From: Dehalococcoidia bacterium
GTDB taxonomy: Bacteria; Chloroflexota; Dehalococcoidia; Lucifugimonadales; UBA3495
Length of the DNA: 36,845 bases
NCBI GenBank assembly: GCA_022825745.1
Contig: JAJDWF010000029.1
Coordinates: 1 to 36,845 of the forward strand
Reading direction: 5' to 3'
The translations under genes were made by a program, and so were the position numbers. Numbering within the stretch: the first letter of the stretch is position 1; each line of letters opens with the position of its first letter. Below the pieces are notes generated by a model that saw nothing but the letters and a program-made list of their open reading frames with translations, ran no database searches and was not told the DNA's origin. This document shows positions 7,758 through 15,324 of the stretch, one piece after another.

Positions 7758-7837
7758 CCTGTGCCTCCTTCCTGTGTTTTTCCTTGCCAAAGCCGCATAC
7801 GCACATAACGTGCCCGCGCGACTCACGTTTTGCCGCT

Positions 7838-7866
7838 AGTTTAAATTACCGGCAACAGCGTGTCAA
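7838..7866 (-). promoter_or_regulatory. Promoter of the DUF1800 cassette
   Basis: TTGACA (7861-7866), a 17-base spacer and TAAACT (7838-7843) are read on the minus strand. The predicted start near 7831 leaves a leader of about 75 bases before the DUF1800 ATG. Confidence 0.6.
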
Positions 7867-7953
7867 CCGAAATCGGCGCATCGCTCAAATTTGATAATGA
7901 TTATAAAGTGGTAGCCAACGTCAATGTAAGCCTCGACCTCTGGAGCCCGGCAA

Positions 7954-8388
7954 TCACTTCGGCACCGCCCACGCCGGCGGCGGCGCGTACGTAACCGCCG
8001 GGTCATTGTCGGCGGGAATCTGCGCCACTAAACGGCCGTTTTCCACCTTCACGTCGTGGTAGAAAAGCTGCGCCCGCGGCCCGTTCACGCACACGCCCTG
8101 GCTCTCCTCAAACCGCCAGCCGTGGTCGGGACACAGAAAGCTCTTGTCCCACTTGACCACCCGGCCAAAGGCGTGCGGACACACCATCGACAGCAGACGG
8201 TACTCGTTGTCCCGCGCCTTGGCCAGCCAGAATTCTTCACCGTTTTCCAGCCTCACCCGCGCCGGCAACGACGGAAAATCCCCCACCGCGCCAATGTCCA
8301 CCTTGCGCGCCGGCGCCATCTTGTTCTGCCCGATGTCCGCGGGATCTGTCACCATGCGCCGCCGCCGGTGGTAAATGTTCTCGCTCAT
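7954..8388 (-). CDS. Rieske [2Fe-2S] domain protein
   Basis: This 144-residue protein has the Rieske cluster-binding pattern. Cys70-x-His72 (CPH) and Cys86-x2-His89 (CPDH) are 13 residues apart, in the context CPHAFGRVVKW and FLCPDHGWRFE. That is the soluble Rieske ferredoxin or oxygenase-type spacing. It lacks a catalytic oxygenase domain and a membrane anchor, so it is probably a small electron carrier or a nitrite-reductase small-subunit-like domain. It lies 54 bases downstream of the small unknown gene and the cobalamin-binding-like gene, all on the minus strand and probably one operon. The start ATG at 8388 follows an AGGAGAAG element. No oxygenase or reductase partner is in the window. 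Confidence 0.9.
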   Translation of the reverse strand: MSENIYHRRRRMVTDPADIGQNKMAPARKVDIGAVGDFPSLPARVRLENGEEFWLAKARDNEYRLLSMVCPHAFGRVVKWDKSFLCPDHGWRFEESQGVCVNGPRAQLFYHDVKVENGRLVAQIPADNDPAVTYAPPPAWAVPK

Positions 8389-8442
8389 GGCGCTTCTCCT
8401 GATTGATGTGGGTCGGCCCGGGTCGTGTCAGCCGGATTCGTG

Positions 8443-8748
8443 TCAGTCGGTGGGTAACCCGCCGAAAGCTTCTTCCATTGTGATGATCGGGAAAATCTCG
8501 GTGCGGTTCCATGTAGCCAGGCCCATGTCGATCACCGCGTCATCTACCGCATGAGCGTCGGGGCCGTCCAGAATCAGCCACGTCTGATGCGACGACTTGC
8601 CGACCCACCCGCCGCGAAACTCGCAGCCCCGGCTCGCCAGCGTTTCGGTCAACTCGGCGGACATGCGCAGCACGCGGTCCCTTACCCCCAAGTCAACGCC
8701 GGGACACCGCTCCGGCGCATGTTCCAGCGACACCATGTACAACCCCAT
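8443..8748 (-). CDS. Hypothetical protein, possibly ferredoxin-like fold
   Basis: The protein has 101 residues and I do not recognise it with confidence. It starts MGLYMVSLEHAPERCPGV and has a pattern (short strand, long helix RDRVLRMSAELTETLASRG, strand FRGGWVGKSSHQTWLILDG, helix, then EIFPIITMEEAF) reminiscent of dimeric alpha/beta-barrel proteins of the DUF3303 or muconolactone-isomerase-like kind. That fold assignment is inference. The ATG at 8748 follows GGAGGG. It lies 24 bases after the cobalamin-binding-like gene and 54 before the Rieske gene, which suggests cotranscription. No catalytic residues can be named. Confidence 0.8.
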   Translation of the reverse strand: MGLYMVSLEHAPERCPGVDLGVRDRVLRMSAELTETLASRGCEFRGGWVGKSSHQTWLILDGPDAHAVDDAVIDMGLATWNRTEIFPIITMEEAFGGLPTD

Positions 8749-8772
8749 CGGCCCGTCCCTCCATTCGTGAGC

Positions 8773-9708
8773 TTAGCGGATTGCAGCGGTTTGCGCGGCG
8801 GTGGCCGGACGGAATATCCCGGGCCGCGTTAACCCGTCAAAGACCTGCGGACGCATCGCTTCGGCCAGCCCTTCCAGCACGTCGATCACCCGAGGCCCGT
8901 GCCGGCTCGGAATCTGGCCGTCAAACAGATACACCCGCCCGTCTTTCACGGCGTCCAGCGCGTTCCACTCCGGCAAGTCGGACAGCCGCGCCGTCTCGAC
9001 AATCGTTCGGTCCATGTTGAACGCGCAGGGCATGACCATCACGTAGTCGGGCTGGTATTCCAGCACTTCGTCCCAACCCACTTCCCGCGACTTGCCCCAC
9101 TTTTCGGCCAGTCCTTCCTCGCCCCCGGCCAACTCGACCAACTCCGGAGTCCACTGCCCCGTGTTGCGCAGCGGTTCCAGCCAGTCGATGCAGAACACTT
9201 TGGGCCGGCTCCCGTCCACCGCGCGGCCGGCCACGTATTCGGTTCGCGCTTGCAGTTCCGCCAGCAAGGCCCCGGCGCGCTCGGGAACCCCCGCCGCGTC
9301 GCCAATCCGCCGGATGTTCCCGAAAATGTCGTCCAGCCCGGCCGGCCGGATGCTCAGAATCTCGGGCGAGTAATCCAGCGCTTTCGCCGCCGTCTCGAAC
9401 ACCGAACCCGCGCCCACCGCGCAGACCTCGCACAACTCCTGCGTGAGTATCAGGTCCGGTTGCAGCCGGCGCAGCAAGTCACCGTCGATGATATAAAGGG
9501 GATTCCCGGTCGCCCGCGCCTGCTGGATGATGGCGTCAATCTCCGCGCTGGACAGGTGTGACTTGCTCCGTATGCTCCGGCTTACCACCGGCAGCCCTCG
9601 CGCCTCCGCTGGGTAGTCGCACATGTGGGAAACGCCCACCAACGAGTCGCCCAGCCCGAGGGCAAAAACGATCTCCGTCGCGCTGGGCAGCAATGACACG
9701 ATACGCAT
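8773..9708 (-). CDS. Cobalamin-binding-like periplasmic-binding-fold protein (BtuF/TroA-like)
   Basis: From the ATG at 9708 the protein has 311 residues and begins MRIVSLLPSATEIVFALGLG, the signature of the helical-backbone metal/corrinoid receptor family. SHMCDYPAEARGLPVVSRSI, PDLILTQELCEVCAVG, QTEYVAG-like helix, VFCIDWLEPLRNTGQWTPEL and YQPDYVMVMPCAFN follow as in the cytosolic-looking 'cobalamin-binding protein' subgroup. There is no signal peptide, although homologous transporter proteins are exported, and no BtuC/BtuD gene is adjacent. An ATG at 9717 is equally possible. The frame stays open to 10251, but those extra 180 residues are antisense to folD and are not credible protein. No strong Shine-Dalgarno is visible. 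It heads a minus-strand group with a small unknown and a Rieske protein. Confidence 0.87.
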   Translation of the reverse strand: MRIVSLLPSATEIVFALGLGDSLVGVSHMCDYPAEARGLPVVSRSIRSKSHLSSAEIDAIIQQARATGNPLYIIDGDLLRRLQPDLILTQELCEVCAVGAGSVFETAAKALDYSPEILSIRPAGLDDIFGNIRRIGDAAGVPERAGALLAELQARTEYVAGRAVDGSRPKVFCIDWLEPLRNTGQWTPELVELAGGEEGLAEKWGKSREVGWDEVLEYQPDYVMVMPCAFNMDRTIVETARLSDLPEWNALDAVKDGRVYLFDGQIPSRHGPRVIDVLEGLAEAMRPQVFDGLTRPGIFRPATAAQTAAIR

Positions 9709-9789
9709 GCCCGGCATTGTAGGCCGATTCGTTTCCGATGGCAAACCTTGAGCAACGCCATGGACACACCGGATGTACGGGATGATAAA

Positions 9790-9816
9790 TTGCGAGTGAC
9801 ATGCCAATGGTATGAT
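9790..9816 (+). promoter_or_regulatory. Extended -10 promoter of folD (near-leaderless)
   Basis: TGG followed by TATGAT (9811-9816) forms an extended -10; TTGCGA at 9790-9795 is a weak -35 with a short 15-base spacer. The predicted start falls at about 9822-9824, only a few bases before the ATG at 9827. No Shine-Dalgarno is present, so a leaderless or very short-leader mRNA is likely. Confidence 0.5.
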
Positions 9817-9826
9817 ACGAACAGCT

Positions 9827-10714
9827 ATGACCGCTCGCATCCTCAACGGCAACGAACTGGCTGCCGACCTGCGTTCCGAGGCAGCCTGGGACACTGCGGA
9901 GTTGTTCGCAGACACGGGGGTGAGGCCCGGCCTGGCCGCCGTGCTGGTGGGCGACGATCCGGCGTCGTCGGTGTACGTGCGCAACAAGCGCCGCGCGTGC
10001 GATGAAGCCGGCCTATTCTCGGAAACTTTCCGGCTGCCGGCCGATACCACGCAGCGGGAGTTGACCGCCCTCATCAACAGCCTCAACGCAAACCGCGCCT
10101 TCCACGGCATCCTGGTGCAACTGCCCTTGCCCGGACACCTCAACGAAACCGAGGCCATCGAGCGCATCGACCCCCGCAAGGACGTGGACGGCCTGCACCC
10201 GGTCAGCCAGGGCCGCATGTTGCAGGGATACCCAACCTTCCTGCCCTGCACTCCCGCCGGCGTGCAGCAGGTGCTCCTCCGCTCCGGTTACGACCCGGCC
10301 GGCCAGCACGTCGTCATCGTCGGCCGCAGCAACATCGTCGGCAAACCCCTGGCCGCCCTCTTGATGCAGCGCAACGCCGGCGGCAACGCCACGGTCACCG
10401 TCTGCCACACCAGGACCCGCGACCTGCCCGACATCACCCGCCAGGCCGACATCCTTGTCGCCGCCATGGGCGTCCCTCGCGCCATCGGAGCCGAAATGGT
10501 GCGCCCCGGAGCCGTCGTCATCGACGTGGGCATCAACCGCGTTGACGACCCGTCCCGCCGCCGCGGCTACCGGCTGGTCGGCGACATCGACTTCGGCCCG
10601 GTGGCCGCCAAAGCCGAAGCCATCACCCCCGTCCCCGGCGGCATCGGCCCCATGACCGTTGCCATGCTCATCAGCAACACCATTCAGGCCGCCCGGCGCG
10701 CCTCCGCCGGATAA
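9827..10714 (+). CDS. folD: Bifunctional methylenetetrahydrofolate dehydrogenase/cyclohydrolase FolD
   Basis: The protein has 295 residues from ATG 9827, matching the family length. Catalytic Tyr50 and Lys54 lie in SSVYVRNKRRACDE; QLPLPGHL is at 98-105, the DVDGLHP loop at 119-125, the NADP-binding GRSNIVGKP at 166-174, and PGGIGPMTVAML near the end. It interconverts 5,10-methylene-, methenyl- and 10-formyl-tetrahydrofolate in the cytoplasm, feeding purine and formyl-Met synthesis. An upstream in-frame ATG at 9812 overlaps the -10 box, which is why 9827 is preferred. It is followed by a palindromic repeat and queA, probably one transcript. It diverges from the cobalamin-binding-like gene. Confidence 0.96.
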   Translation: MTARILNGNELAADLRSEAAWDTAELFADTGVRPGLAAVLVGDDPASSVYVRNKRRACDEAGLFSETFRLPADTTQRELTALINSLNANRAFHGILVQLPLPGHLNETEAIERIDPRKDVDGLHPVSQGRMLQGYPTFLPCTPAGVQQVLLRSGYDPAGQHVVIVGRSNIVGKPLAALLMQRNAGGNATVTVCHTRTRDLPDITRQADILVAAMGVPRAIGAEMVRPGAVVIDVGINRVDDPSRRRGYRLVGDIDFGPVAAKAEAITPVPGGIGPMTVAMLISNTIQAARRASAG

Positions 10715-10717
10715 GTC

Positions 10718-10746
10718 GTCATTCCCGCGTAGGCGGGAATCCAGAA
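10718..10746. repeat. Palindromic repeat, GTCATTCCCGC-N4-GCGGGAAT type (copy 1)
   Basis: ATTCCCGC and GCGGGAAT are perfect inverted arms around GTAG, preceded by GTC and followed by CCAGAA. It fills the folD-queA gap. A second copy with the same arms is at 18644-18670. Confidence 0.7.
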
Positions 10747-10752
10747 CCCGCG

Positions 10753-11799
10753 ATGCAAACCAGCGACTTCGATTACCACCTGCCGCCCGAGCTGATCGCC
10801 CAGACGCCCGCCGAACCGCGCGACTCGTCCCGGCTGCTGGCGCTCCATCGGCATCGGCCTGACGACGGCATCGAGCACCGCCAGTTCCGCGACCTCACCG
10901 ACTACCTCCGCCCCGGCGACCTGATGGTTTTCAACCGCAGCCGCGTCATCCCGGCACGCCTGCACGGAACCGAAAGCCGCTCCGGCGCTACCGTGGAAGT
11001 CCTGCTGGTGCGCCGCCTGGAGCCGGGAATCTGGCAAGCCCTGGGACGCCCCGGTCGTCGTCTGCGCGCCGGAGCCGAGATAGTCATCGACCCGCATTCA
11101 CCCGACGCCGGCCGCACCGACGGCCTCCGCATCGAGATACTGGAAACCCACGAAAACGGCCTGCGCACCGTGCGCTTGTCCAGAGAAGACGAACTGGACA
11201 ACCTCGGTGAGCTGCCGCTGCCGCCATACATTAAGGAAACGCCTGACGACCCCGAACGCTACCAGACCGTGTACGCCGACGCGCCCGGCAGCGTCGCCGC
11301 ACCGACCGCCGGCCTCCATTTCACTGACGGGATGCTGAAGTCAATCCGCGATTTGGGGGTTCAGACGGCATGGGTGACCCTGCACGTTGGCCTGGACACC
11401 TTCCGCCCCGTGCATGGCGAGAACATCGGCGAGCACAAAATCCACACCGAATGGTTCGACCTGCCCCAGGATACCGCCGACGCCATCAACCGCGCCCGCC
11501 GCGATGGCCACCGCATCATCGCCGTCGGCACCACCACCGTCCGCACTCTGGAACACGTCGCCCGCGATTCCGGCGGCAACATCATCGCAACCTCAGGCGA
11601 CGCGGACCTCTTCATCACCCCCGGCCATCAATTCCGCCTGGTGGACGCCATGCTCACCAACTTCCACCTGCCCCGTTCCACCCTGCTGATGCTGGTATCC
11701 GCCTTCGCCGGCCGGGAGCGCATCTTCGCCGCCTACCATGAAGCCATACAGCGCCAGTACCGCTTCTACTCCTTCGGCGACGCCATGCTGATTTTATAA
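10753..11799 (+). CDS. queA: tRNA preQ1(34) S-adenosylmethionine ribosyltransferase-isomerase QueA
   Basis: This 348-residue protein matches QueA along its length. It begins MQTSDFDYHLPPELIAQTPA, contains DYLRPGDLMVFNRSRVIPARLHG, EVLLVRRLE, PLPPYIKE, SVAAPTAGLHFT, and the C-terminal GNIIATSGDADLFITPGHQF and TNFHLPRSTLLMLVSAFAG. QueA transfers and rearranges the ribosyl group of SAM onto preQ1 at position 34 of tRNAs with GUN anticodons, making epoxyqueuosine. It acts on tRNA in the cytoplasm. No other queuosine gene is in the window. The ATG at 10753 lies in a purine-poor context just after the palindromic repeat, and no clear Shine-Dalgarno is visible, suggesting readthrough from folD. Confidence 0.96.
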   Translation: MQTSDFDYHLPPELIAQTPAEPRDSSRLLALHRHRPDDGIEHRQFRDLTDYLRPGDLMVFNRSRVIPARLHGTESRSGATVEVLLVRRLEPGIWQALGRPGRRLRAGAEIVIDPHSPDAGRTDGLRIEILETHENGLRTVRLSREDELDNLGELPLPPYIKETPDDPERYQTVYADAPGSVAAPTAGLHFTDGMLKSIRDLGVQTAWVTLHVGLDTFRPVHGENIGEHKIHTEWFDLPQDTADAINRARRDGHRIIAVGTTTVRTLEHVARDSGGNIIATSGDADLFITPGHQFRLVDAMLTNFHLPRSTLLMLVSAFAGRERIFAAYHEAIQRQYRFYSFGDAMLIL

Positions 11800-11824
11800 C
11801 TTATGCCTTCTCTCAAGCGAATGA

Positions 11825-12265
11825 TTAACCAACAGCCATCGTGAAATCAGCATCCCGAACCGTGAATGCCAACCGGCTATTGGTTGGGTCGTAGTCCATC
11901 TGCCAGCGGCGGATAACGTCCCGCCCCAGCAGCGACGGAATCCGGTCGCTGACGTCGCCGGGTTTGGCGACGTTCACGCTGATTCGGTATCCGTAATATC
12001 GTGCTGCCGATTCATCAATGAAAAGCAGCATTGCGGGTTCCGGGAAGTACGATGCTGTGCCGCCAATGCCCTGGGATCTGGAGCGTCCTTGTAGCAGGTC
12101 AAACGGTACGCCCGCGACCACGCCGTCGCGGGGATGTAGGTAACTGGTATCCGCCCCCGTGTCCACCAACAGCGTGATGTCCTCAACTGTTATTCCCAGT
12201 CTTGGCAGCGACAAGCGACAACGGAGGTAAGGGCGGTCCAATTCCCGCACGTCGCCGATAATCAT
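11825..12265 (-). CDS. Retropepsin-like aspartic protease family protein
   Basis: The protein has 146 residues with one retropepsin-like domain. The catalytic motif is DTGA at 35-38 in ITLLVDTGADTSYLHP, a glycine flap-like GIGG is at 66-69, and the C-terminal hydrophobic-Gly signature is PSLLGRDVIRRW at 110-121. This is the clan AA pattern seen in small bacterial single-domain proteases, which would act as homodimers with one Asp from each subunit. There is no signal peptide or TM segment, so a cytoplasmic role is likely. Its ATG overlaps the end of the DUF5678 gene by 4 bases (ATGA type), indicating coupled translation. The substrate is unknown; the partner protein is the obvious candidate, but this is inference. 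Confidence 0.85.
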   Translation of the reverse strand: MIIGDVRELDRPYLRCRLSLPRLGITVEDITLLVDTGADTSYLHPRDGVVAGVPFDLLQGRSRSQGIGGTASYFPEPAMLLFIDESAARYYGYRISVNVAKPGDVSDRIPSLLGRDVIRRWQMDYDPTNSRLAFTVRDADFTMAVG

Positions 12266-12576
12266 ACAACCAGCGGCCCGGAATTAACGTCCAGAAAGTC
12301 TATGATTGCCTGACCGCGGGCAATGCCTTTTTCTTCCAGCCGCTGCCTGACTTCGTCCAGAGTATCGCCCACTACCAGCACGTCGCCCGGGGCGAGGGCC
12401 ACGAACTGGTCCGGGTACTGCTGGCGCAGCGACTTCTCTTTTCGCACGAACTGACGGAACAACTCATCGTACTCCCGCCAGCTTTTCGCAAAGGCTTCGT
12501 GGCCGCCGGCCTGTTCGATCATCGCTTCCATATCGGCGCGGACTCCCTCGCTGGCATTGCTCGTCGTTTCAGACAT
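12262..12576 (-). CDS. DUF5678 domain protein
   Basis: The protein has 104 residues. The C-terminal half, QYPDQFVALAPGDVLVVGDT followed by LDEVRQRLEEKGIARGQAII, matches the DUF5678 pattern (a 'YPDqwVAl...GdvlvvGdtldEv' core). The N-terminal 50 residues are charged and probably helical (HEAFAKSWREYDELFRQFVRKEK). AGGAGA lies 8 bases before the ATG at 12576. It is first in a two-gene unit with the retropepsin-like gene, sharing an ATGA overlap. It is transcribed divergently from mcrB, whose start is 174 bases away. The family's function is not known to me; co-occurrence with retropepsin-like genes would fit a substrate/protease or antitoxin-like pair. Confidence 0.8.
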   Translation of the reverse strand: MSETTSNASEGVRADMEAMIEQAGGHEAFAKSWREYDELFRQFVRKEKSLRQQYPDQFVALAPGDVLVVGDTLDEVRQRLEEKGIARGQAIIDFLDVNSGPLVV

Positions 12577-12646
12577 GGCGTCATTCTCCTATCTTCGTGC
12601 TACTGCTTACGTGAGGCCGGCAGACTTCCGAATCTAGTACAAAGCC

Positions 12647-12655
12647 ATTCTAGCA
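12647..12655 (-). promoter_or_regulatory. Extended -10 of the DUF5678-retropepsin operon
   Basis: On the minus strand TGC-TAGAAT (-10 hexamer 12647-12652, five of six consensus bases). No good -35 is visible. It lies back to back with the mcrB promoter about 40 bases away, so a shared regulator could act on both. Confidence 0.5.
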
Positions 12656-12687
12656 CGAGCATGACCGCCATCAGCCAGGCGAGCGCC

Positions 12688-12696
12688 TGCTATACT
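12688..12696 (+). promoter_or_regulatory. Extended -10 of mcrBC
   Basis: TGC-TATACT at 12688-12696 (hexamer 12691-12696) is five of six to consensus with an extended -10; the -35 region is poor. The predicted start near 12703 leaves a leader of about 50 bases to the mcrB ATG. Confidence 0.55.
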
Positions 12697-12750
12697 CAAC
12701 CCGCGCCACGGCGATTCGGCAGAGGCAGCCGCGAACAGGGGACGAAGAAA

Positions 12751-14205
12751 ATGGCTATGATGCCCGAAGACAACGATAACAACCGCCCCGTGTGGTTCGT
12801 TAGTGCTGGAGCCGGTCGGAATGACCGAGCCTCAAGGTTTATCTCGGAAGGTATTTGGGAAAATGTGTATGGAACCGATAACGAGGAAAAGATACTATCA
12901 ATCATGCCGGGCGACCGAATTGCAATTAAACATACGTCCGTCAATGTGGATCCGGACCGATTGCCCTTCGACAATCGAGGTCAGCCCGTTTCCACAATGG
13001 AAATAAAAGCCGTGGGAACGGTCGTCGTCAACATGGGCGACGGGCGCACCTTGAAAGTTGATTGGACGCCCGTTGATCCGCCAAACGTGTGGTGTTTCTT
13101 TACGGGGATTGACACAGTTTGGGATGTGTTTCCAGGGGGATGGCATACAGATAAGTTGATTGACTTTGCATTTGAAAATCAGATTCAGGATATCGACGAA
13201 TATCTGTCCATACCCTATTGGGGCGAACGATATGCCGAGCATATCTATGATTCACCAGCCCCATCGGTTGATGAGGGATCCCTGGTGGCAGATTTGAGAA
13301 CAACGCGCCTAGATGCGCTACCCTACGGTGTTGGCGACATCCTCGCCGACGGCTGCTTCCTCGATGAGGACATATTGGAATCGATGCTCCACCGCCTTAG
13401 CACCAAGCAAAACATCATCCTGCAAGGACCGCCCGGGGCCGGCAAAACCTGGCTCTCCAAGCGGTTAGCCTACGCCCTCATCGGCCATAAGGACGACAAC
13501 AAAGTCAGGCAAGTCCAATTCCACCCCAACCTGTCCTACGAGGATTTCGTACGCGGCTGGCGGCCCGACGGTGAAGGCGGACTTGTTCTCGCTGATGGCC
13601 CGTTTCTGAAACTGTGCGAAGGCGCCGGAAAGGACCCGGACGGCAAGTACGTCATGGTCATCGAGGAAATCAACCGCGGCAATCCAGCCTCAATTTTCGG
13701 AGAACTGCTCACCTTGCTGGAAGCCGACAAGCGCAGCCCCAACGATGCCTTGGCCTTGGCCTACCCGCACGATGACAGCGAGCGATTCCACATTCCGCCC
13801 AACGTGTACGTCATCGGGACTATGAACCTTGCTGACCGTTCGCTTGCACTGGTGGATTTCGCCCTGCGCCGCCGCTTCGCCTTCTTCGACCTGGAACCCC
13901 AGTTAAACGAGGCTTGGCGGGAGTGGGTGCATCAAGAGTCCGGCATCCCCGACGACTTTCTGGCGGGCATCGCGGCTCGTATCGGCGCATTGAACTCCCA
14001 AATCGCCGACGACCGGAATTTGGGCAAACAGTTCCGTATCGGCCACAGCCATTTCACGCCGCCGCCCGATACTCCGATTGACGACCCTCAGCAATGGTTC
14101 ACGGAAATTGTGGAAACCGAAATCGCCCCGCTGCTGCGCGAATACTGGTTTGACGACGCGAGCCGGGCGGAAGAAGAATCTCAAAAGCTCCTGAGCGGTT
14201 TGTGA
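12751..14205 (+). CDS. mcrB: McrB-like AAA+ GTPase subunit of a McrBC restriction system
   Basis: The protein has 484 residues from ATG 12751; an upstream in-frame extension to 12499 is antisense to DUF5678 and lacks a ribosome site. Residues 1-165 form an N-terminal domain not matching classical McrB-N; the features GDRIAIKHTS, MEIKAVGTVVVN and LKVDWTP suggest a beta-rich PUA/EVE-like base reader (inference). The motor follows: Walker A GPPGAGKT at 226-233, Walker B VMVIEEINRGN at 301-311, the McrB GTMNLADRS motif at 356-364, and RRRF arginines at 373-376. With McrC it should translocate on and cut DNA carrying a modified base. The reader region (12841-13260) is about 48% G+C by my count, against about 60% in the motor. 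It overlaps mcrC by 4 bases. Confidence 0.92.
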   Translation: MAMMPEDNDNNRPVWFVSAGAGRNDRASRFISEGIWENVYGTDNEEKILSIMPGDRIAIKHTSVNVDPDRLPFDNRGQPVSTMEIKAVGTVVVNMGDGRTLKVDWTPVDPPNVWCFFTGIDTVWDVFPGGWHTDKLIDFAFENQIQDIDEYLSIPYWGERYAEHIYDSPAPSVDEGSLVADLRTTRLDALPYGVGDILADGCFLDEDILESMLHRLSTKQNIILQGPPGAGKTWLSKRLAYALIGHKDDNKVRQVQFHPNLSYEDFVRGWRPDGEGGLVLADGPFLKLCEGAGKDPDGKYVMVIEEINRGNPASIFGELLTLLEADKRSPNDALALAYPHDDSERFHIPPNVYVIGTMNLADRSLALVDFALRRRFAFFDLEPQLNEAWREWVHQESGIPDDFLAGIAARIGALNSQIADDRNLGKQFRIGHSHFTPPPDTPIDDPQQWFTEIVETEIAPLLREYWFDDASRAEEESQKLLSGL

Positions 14206-15305
14206 CTCTGCAATCTGACACGCCAGTAACCGGCTTCATCGGCAAAATCCCGGTACGCAACATCTGGCTGCTCCTCCTCTACACTTCCCAACTCTACAGC
14301 GAGTTGCCGGCGTCCCGCCGCGTCGAGTTGGAAAGCGCGCCGGATGACATTCCGGATCTGGTAGCTGAAATCCTCGCCAACGCCGTTGAACGCCGGCTGC
14401 GGCGTAATCTCACTGCCGGCTACCAACGACGGCAGGCCGACCTGAACCGGGTGCGCGGGCGCATCAACCTGCTCCGCACCGAACGCCGCCTGTTGCTCCA
14501 GCGCGCCCGTGTCGCCTGCGTTTTCGACGAACTGACCACCGACACGCCCCGCAATCGCTACGTCAGGGCCGCGTTGACCCACGTCGCCGGCGTGGTCACA
14601 GAACCTCACCTGCTACATCACTGCCGCGACCTGGCCCTCCGCATGGAAATGGCCGGCGTAACCGGCTATATGGACTCCAACCAGGCGCGAAAAACCGCGC
14701 CGCTCGCTAACGCCGGCTGGGTGGACTCCCACGAACGGCAGATGCTCGCGGCGGCCCAATTGGCCTTGAATCTTTACATCCCGACCGAGCAAGCTGGCCG
14801 CGCTCTGCTGCCCATCACAGACCGCCGGGAAAAGCAGGGCTGGAAACTTTACGAAGACGCCGTAGCCGGCTTCTACAAAGTGGTACTGACGGAAACCGGA
14901 TGGCGAGTTCGAGCGCAGAGCGGAATCGCCTGGCCGACGGAAAGCCCGACTTCCGGCCTGTCGGCGTTGATGCCGGGTATGACGCGCGACATCGTTCTCG
15001 AACGCGACAACCGTCGCATCGTCGTCGACACCAAGTTCACGTCAATAGTTACAACGGGCCAGTACGGAAACGAAACCTTCAAAAGCGGCAACATCTACCA
15101 GTTGTATGCCTACCTGCGCTCCCAGGAAACCGCCGCCGATCCGCTCTCGCACCACTCAACCGGCGTCCTCCTCTACCCGGCCATTGACGCCTGCGTTGAC
15201 GAATCCGCAACCATCCAGGGCCACCGCATCCGTTTCGCCACCGTCAACCTGGCCGCCAAAACGCAAACGATCCGCAACCAACTGCTGCGGATCGTTGATG
15301 CTTGA
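14202..15305 (+). CDS. mcrC: McrC-like nuclease subunit
   Basis: The protein has 367 residues and probably starts at GTG 14202, overlapping the mcrB TGA (GTGA), a coupled arrangement typical of mcrBC. IPVRNIWLLLLYTSQ at 16-30 is the McrC N-terminal motif, and KLYEDAVAGFYK at 215-226 is also conserved. The PD-(D/E)xK nuclease core is visible as MTRDIVLE (Asp263), IVVDTKFT (Asp276 and Lys278) and GNIYQLYAYL (Gln300). It supplies the endonuclease activity stimulated by McrB. All expected catalytic residues are present, so the system looks intact. No separate methyltransferase is nearby, consistent with a modification-dependent (type IV) enzyme. It ends 20 bases from a convergent minus-strand gene, with no hairpin between. 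Confidence 0.92.
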   Translation: MTLQSDTPVTGFIGKIPVRNIWLLLLYTSQLYSELPASRRVELESAPDDIPDLVAEILANAVERRLRRNLTAGYQRRQADLNRVRGRINLLRTERRLLLQRARVACVFDELTTDTPRNRYVRAALTHVAGVVTEPHLLHHCRDLALRMEMAGVTGYMDSNQARKTAPLANAGWVDSHERQMLAAAQLALNLYIPTEQAGRALLPITDRREKQGWKLYEDAVAGFYKVVLTETGWRVRAQSGIAWPTESPTSGLSALMPGMTRDIVLERDNRRIVVDTKFTSIVTTGQYGNETFKSGNIYQLYAYLRSQETAADPLSHHSTGVLLYPAIDACVDESATIQGHRIRFATVNLAAKTQTIRNQLLRIVDA

Positions 15306-15324
15306 GTGCTCAACCCGATACCGG

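Noticed and set aside
7900..7924. A promoter TTGACG with TATAAT upstream of the DUF1800 gene
   Set aside because: The spacer is only 13 bases; the TTGACA-17-TAAACT pair nearby is better.
9709..10251. The cobalamin-binding-like frame extends 180 residues upstream, as if it were a fusion protein
   Set aside because: The extra part is exactly antisense to folD, has Arg/Ser/Ala-rich shadow composition and no ribosome site; the family begins at MRIVSLLPSATE.
12499..12750. An 84-residue N-terminal extension of McrB
   Set aside because: It overlaps DUF5678 antisense, covers the divergent promoters and has no ribosome site.
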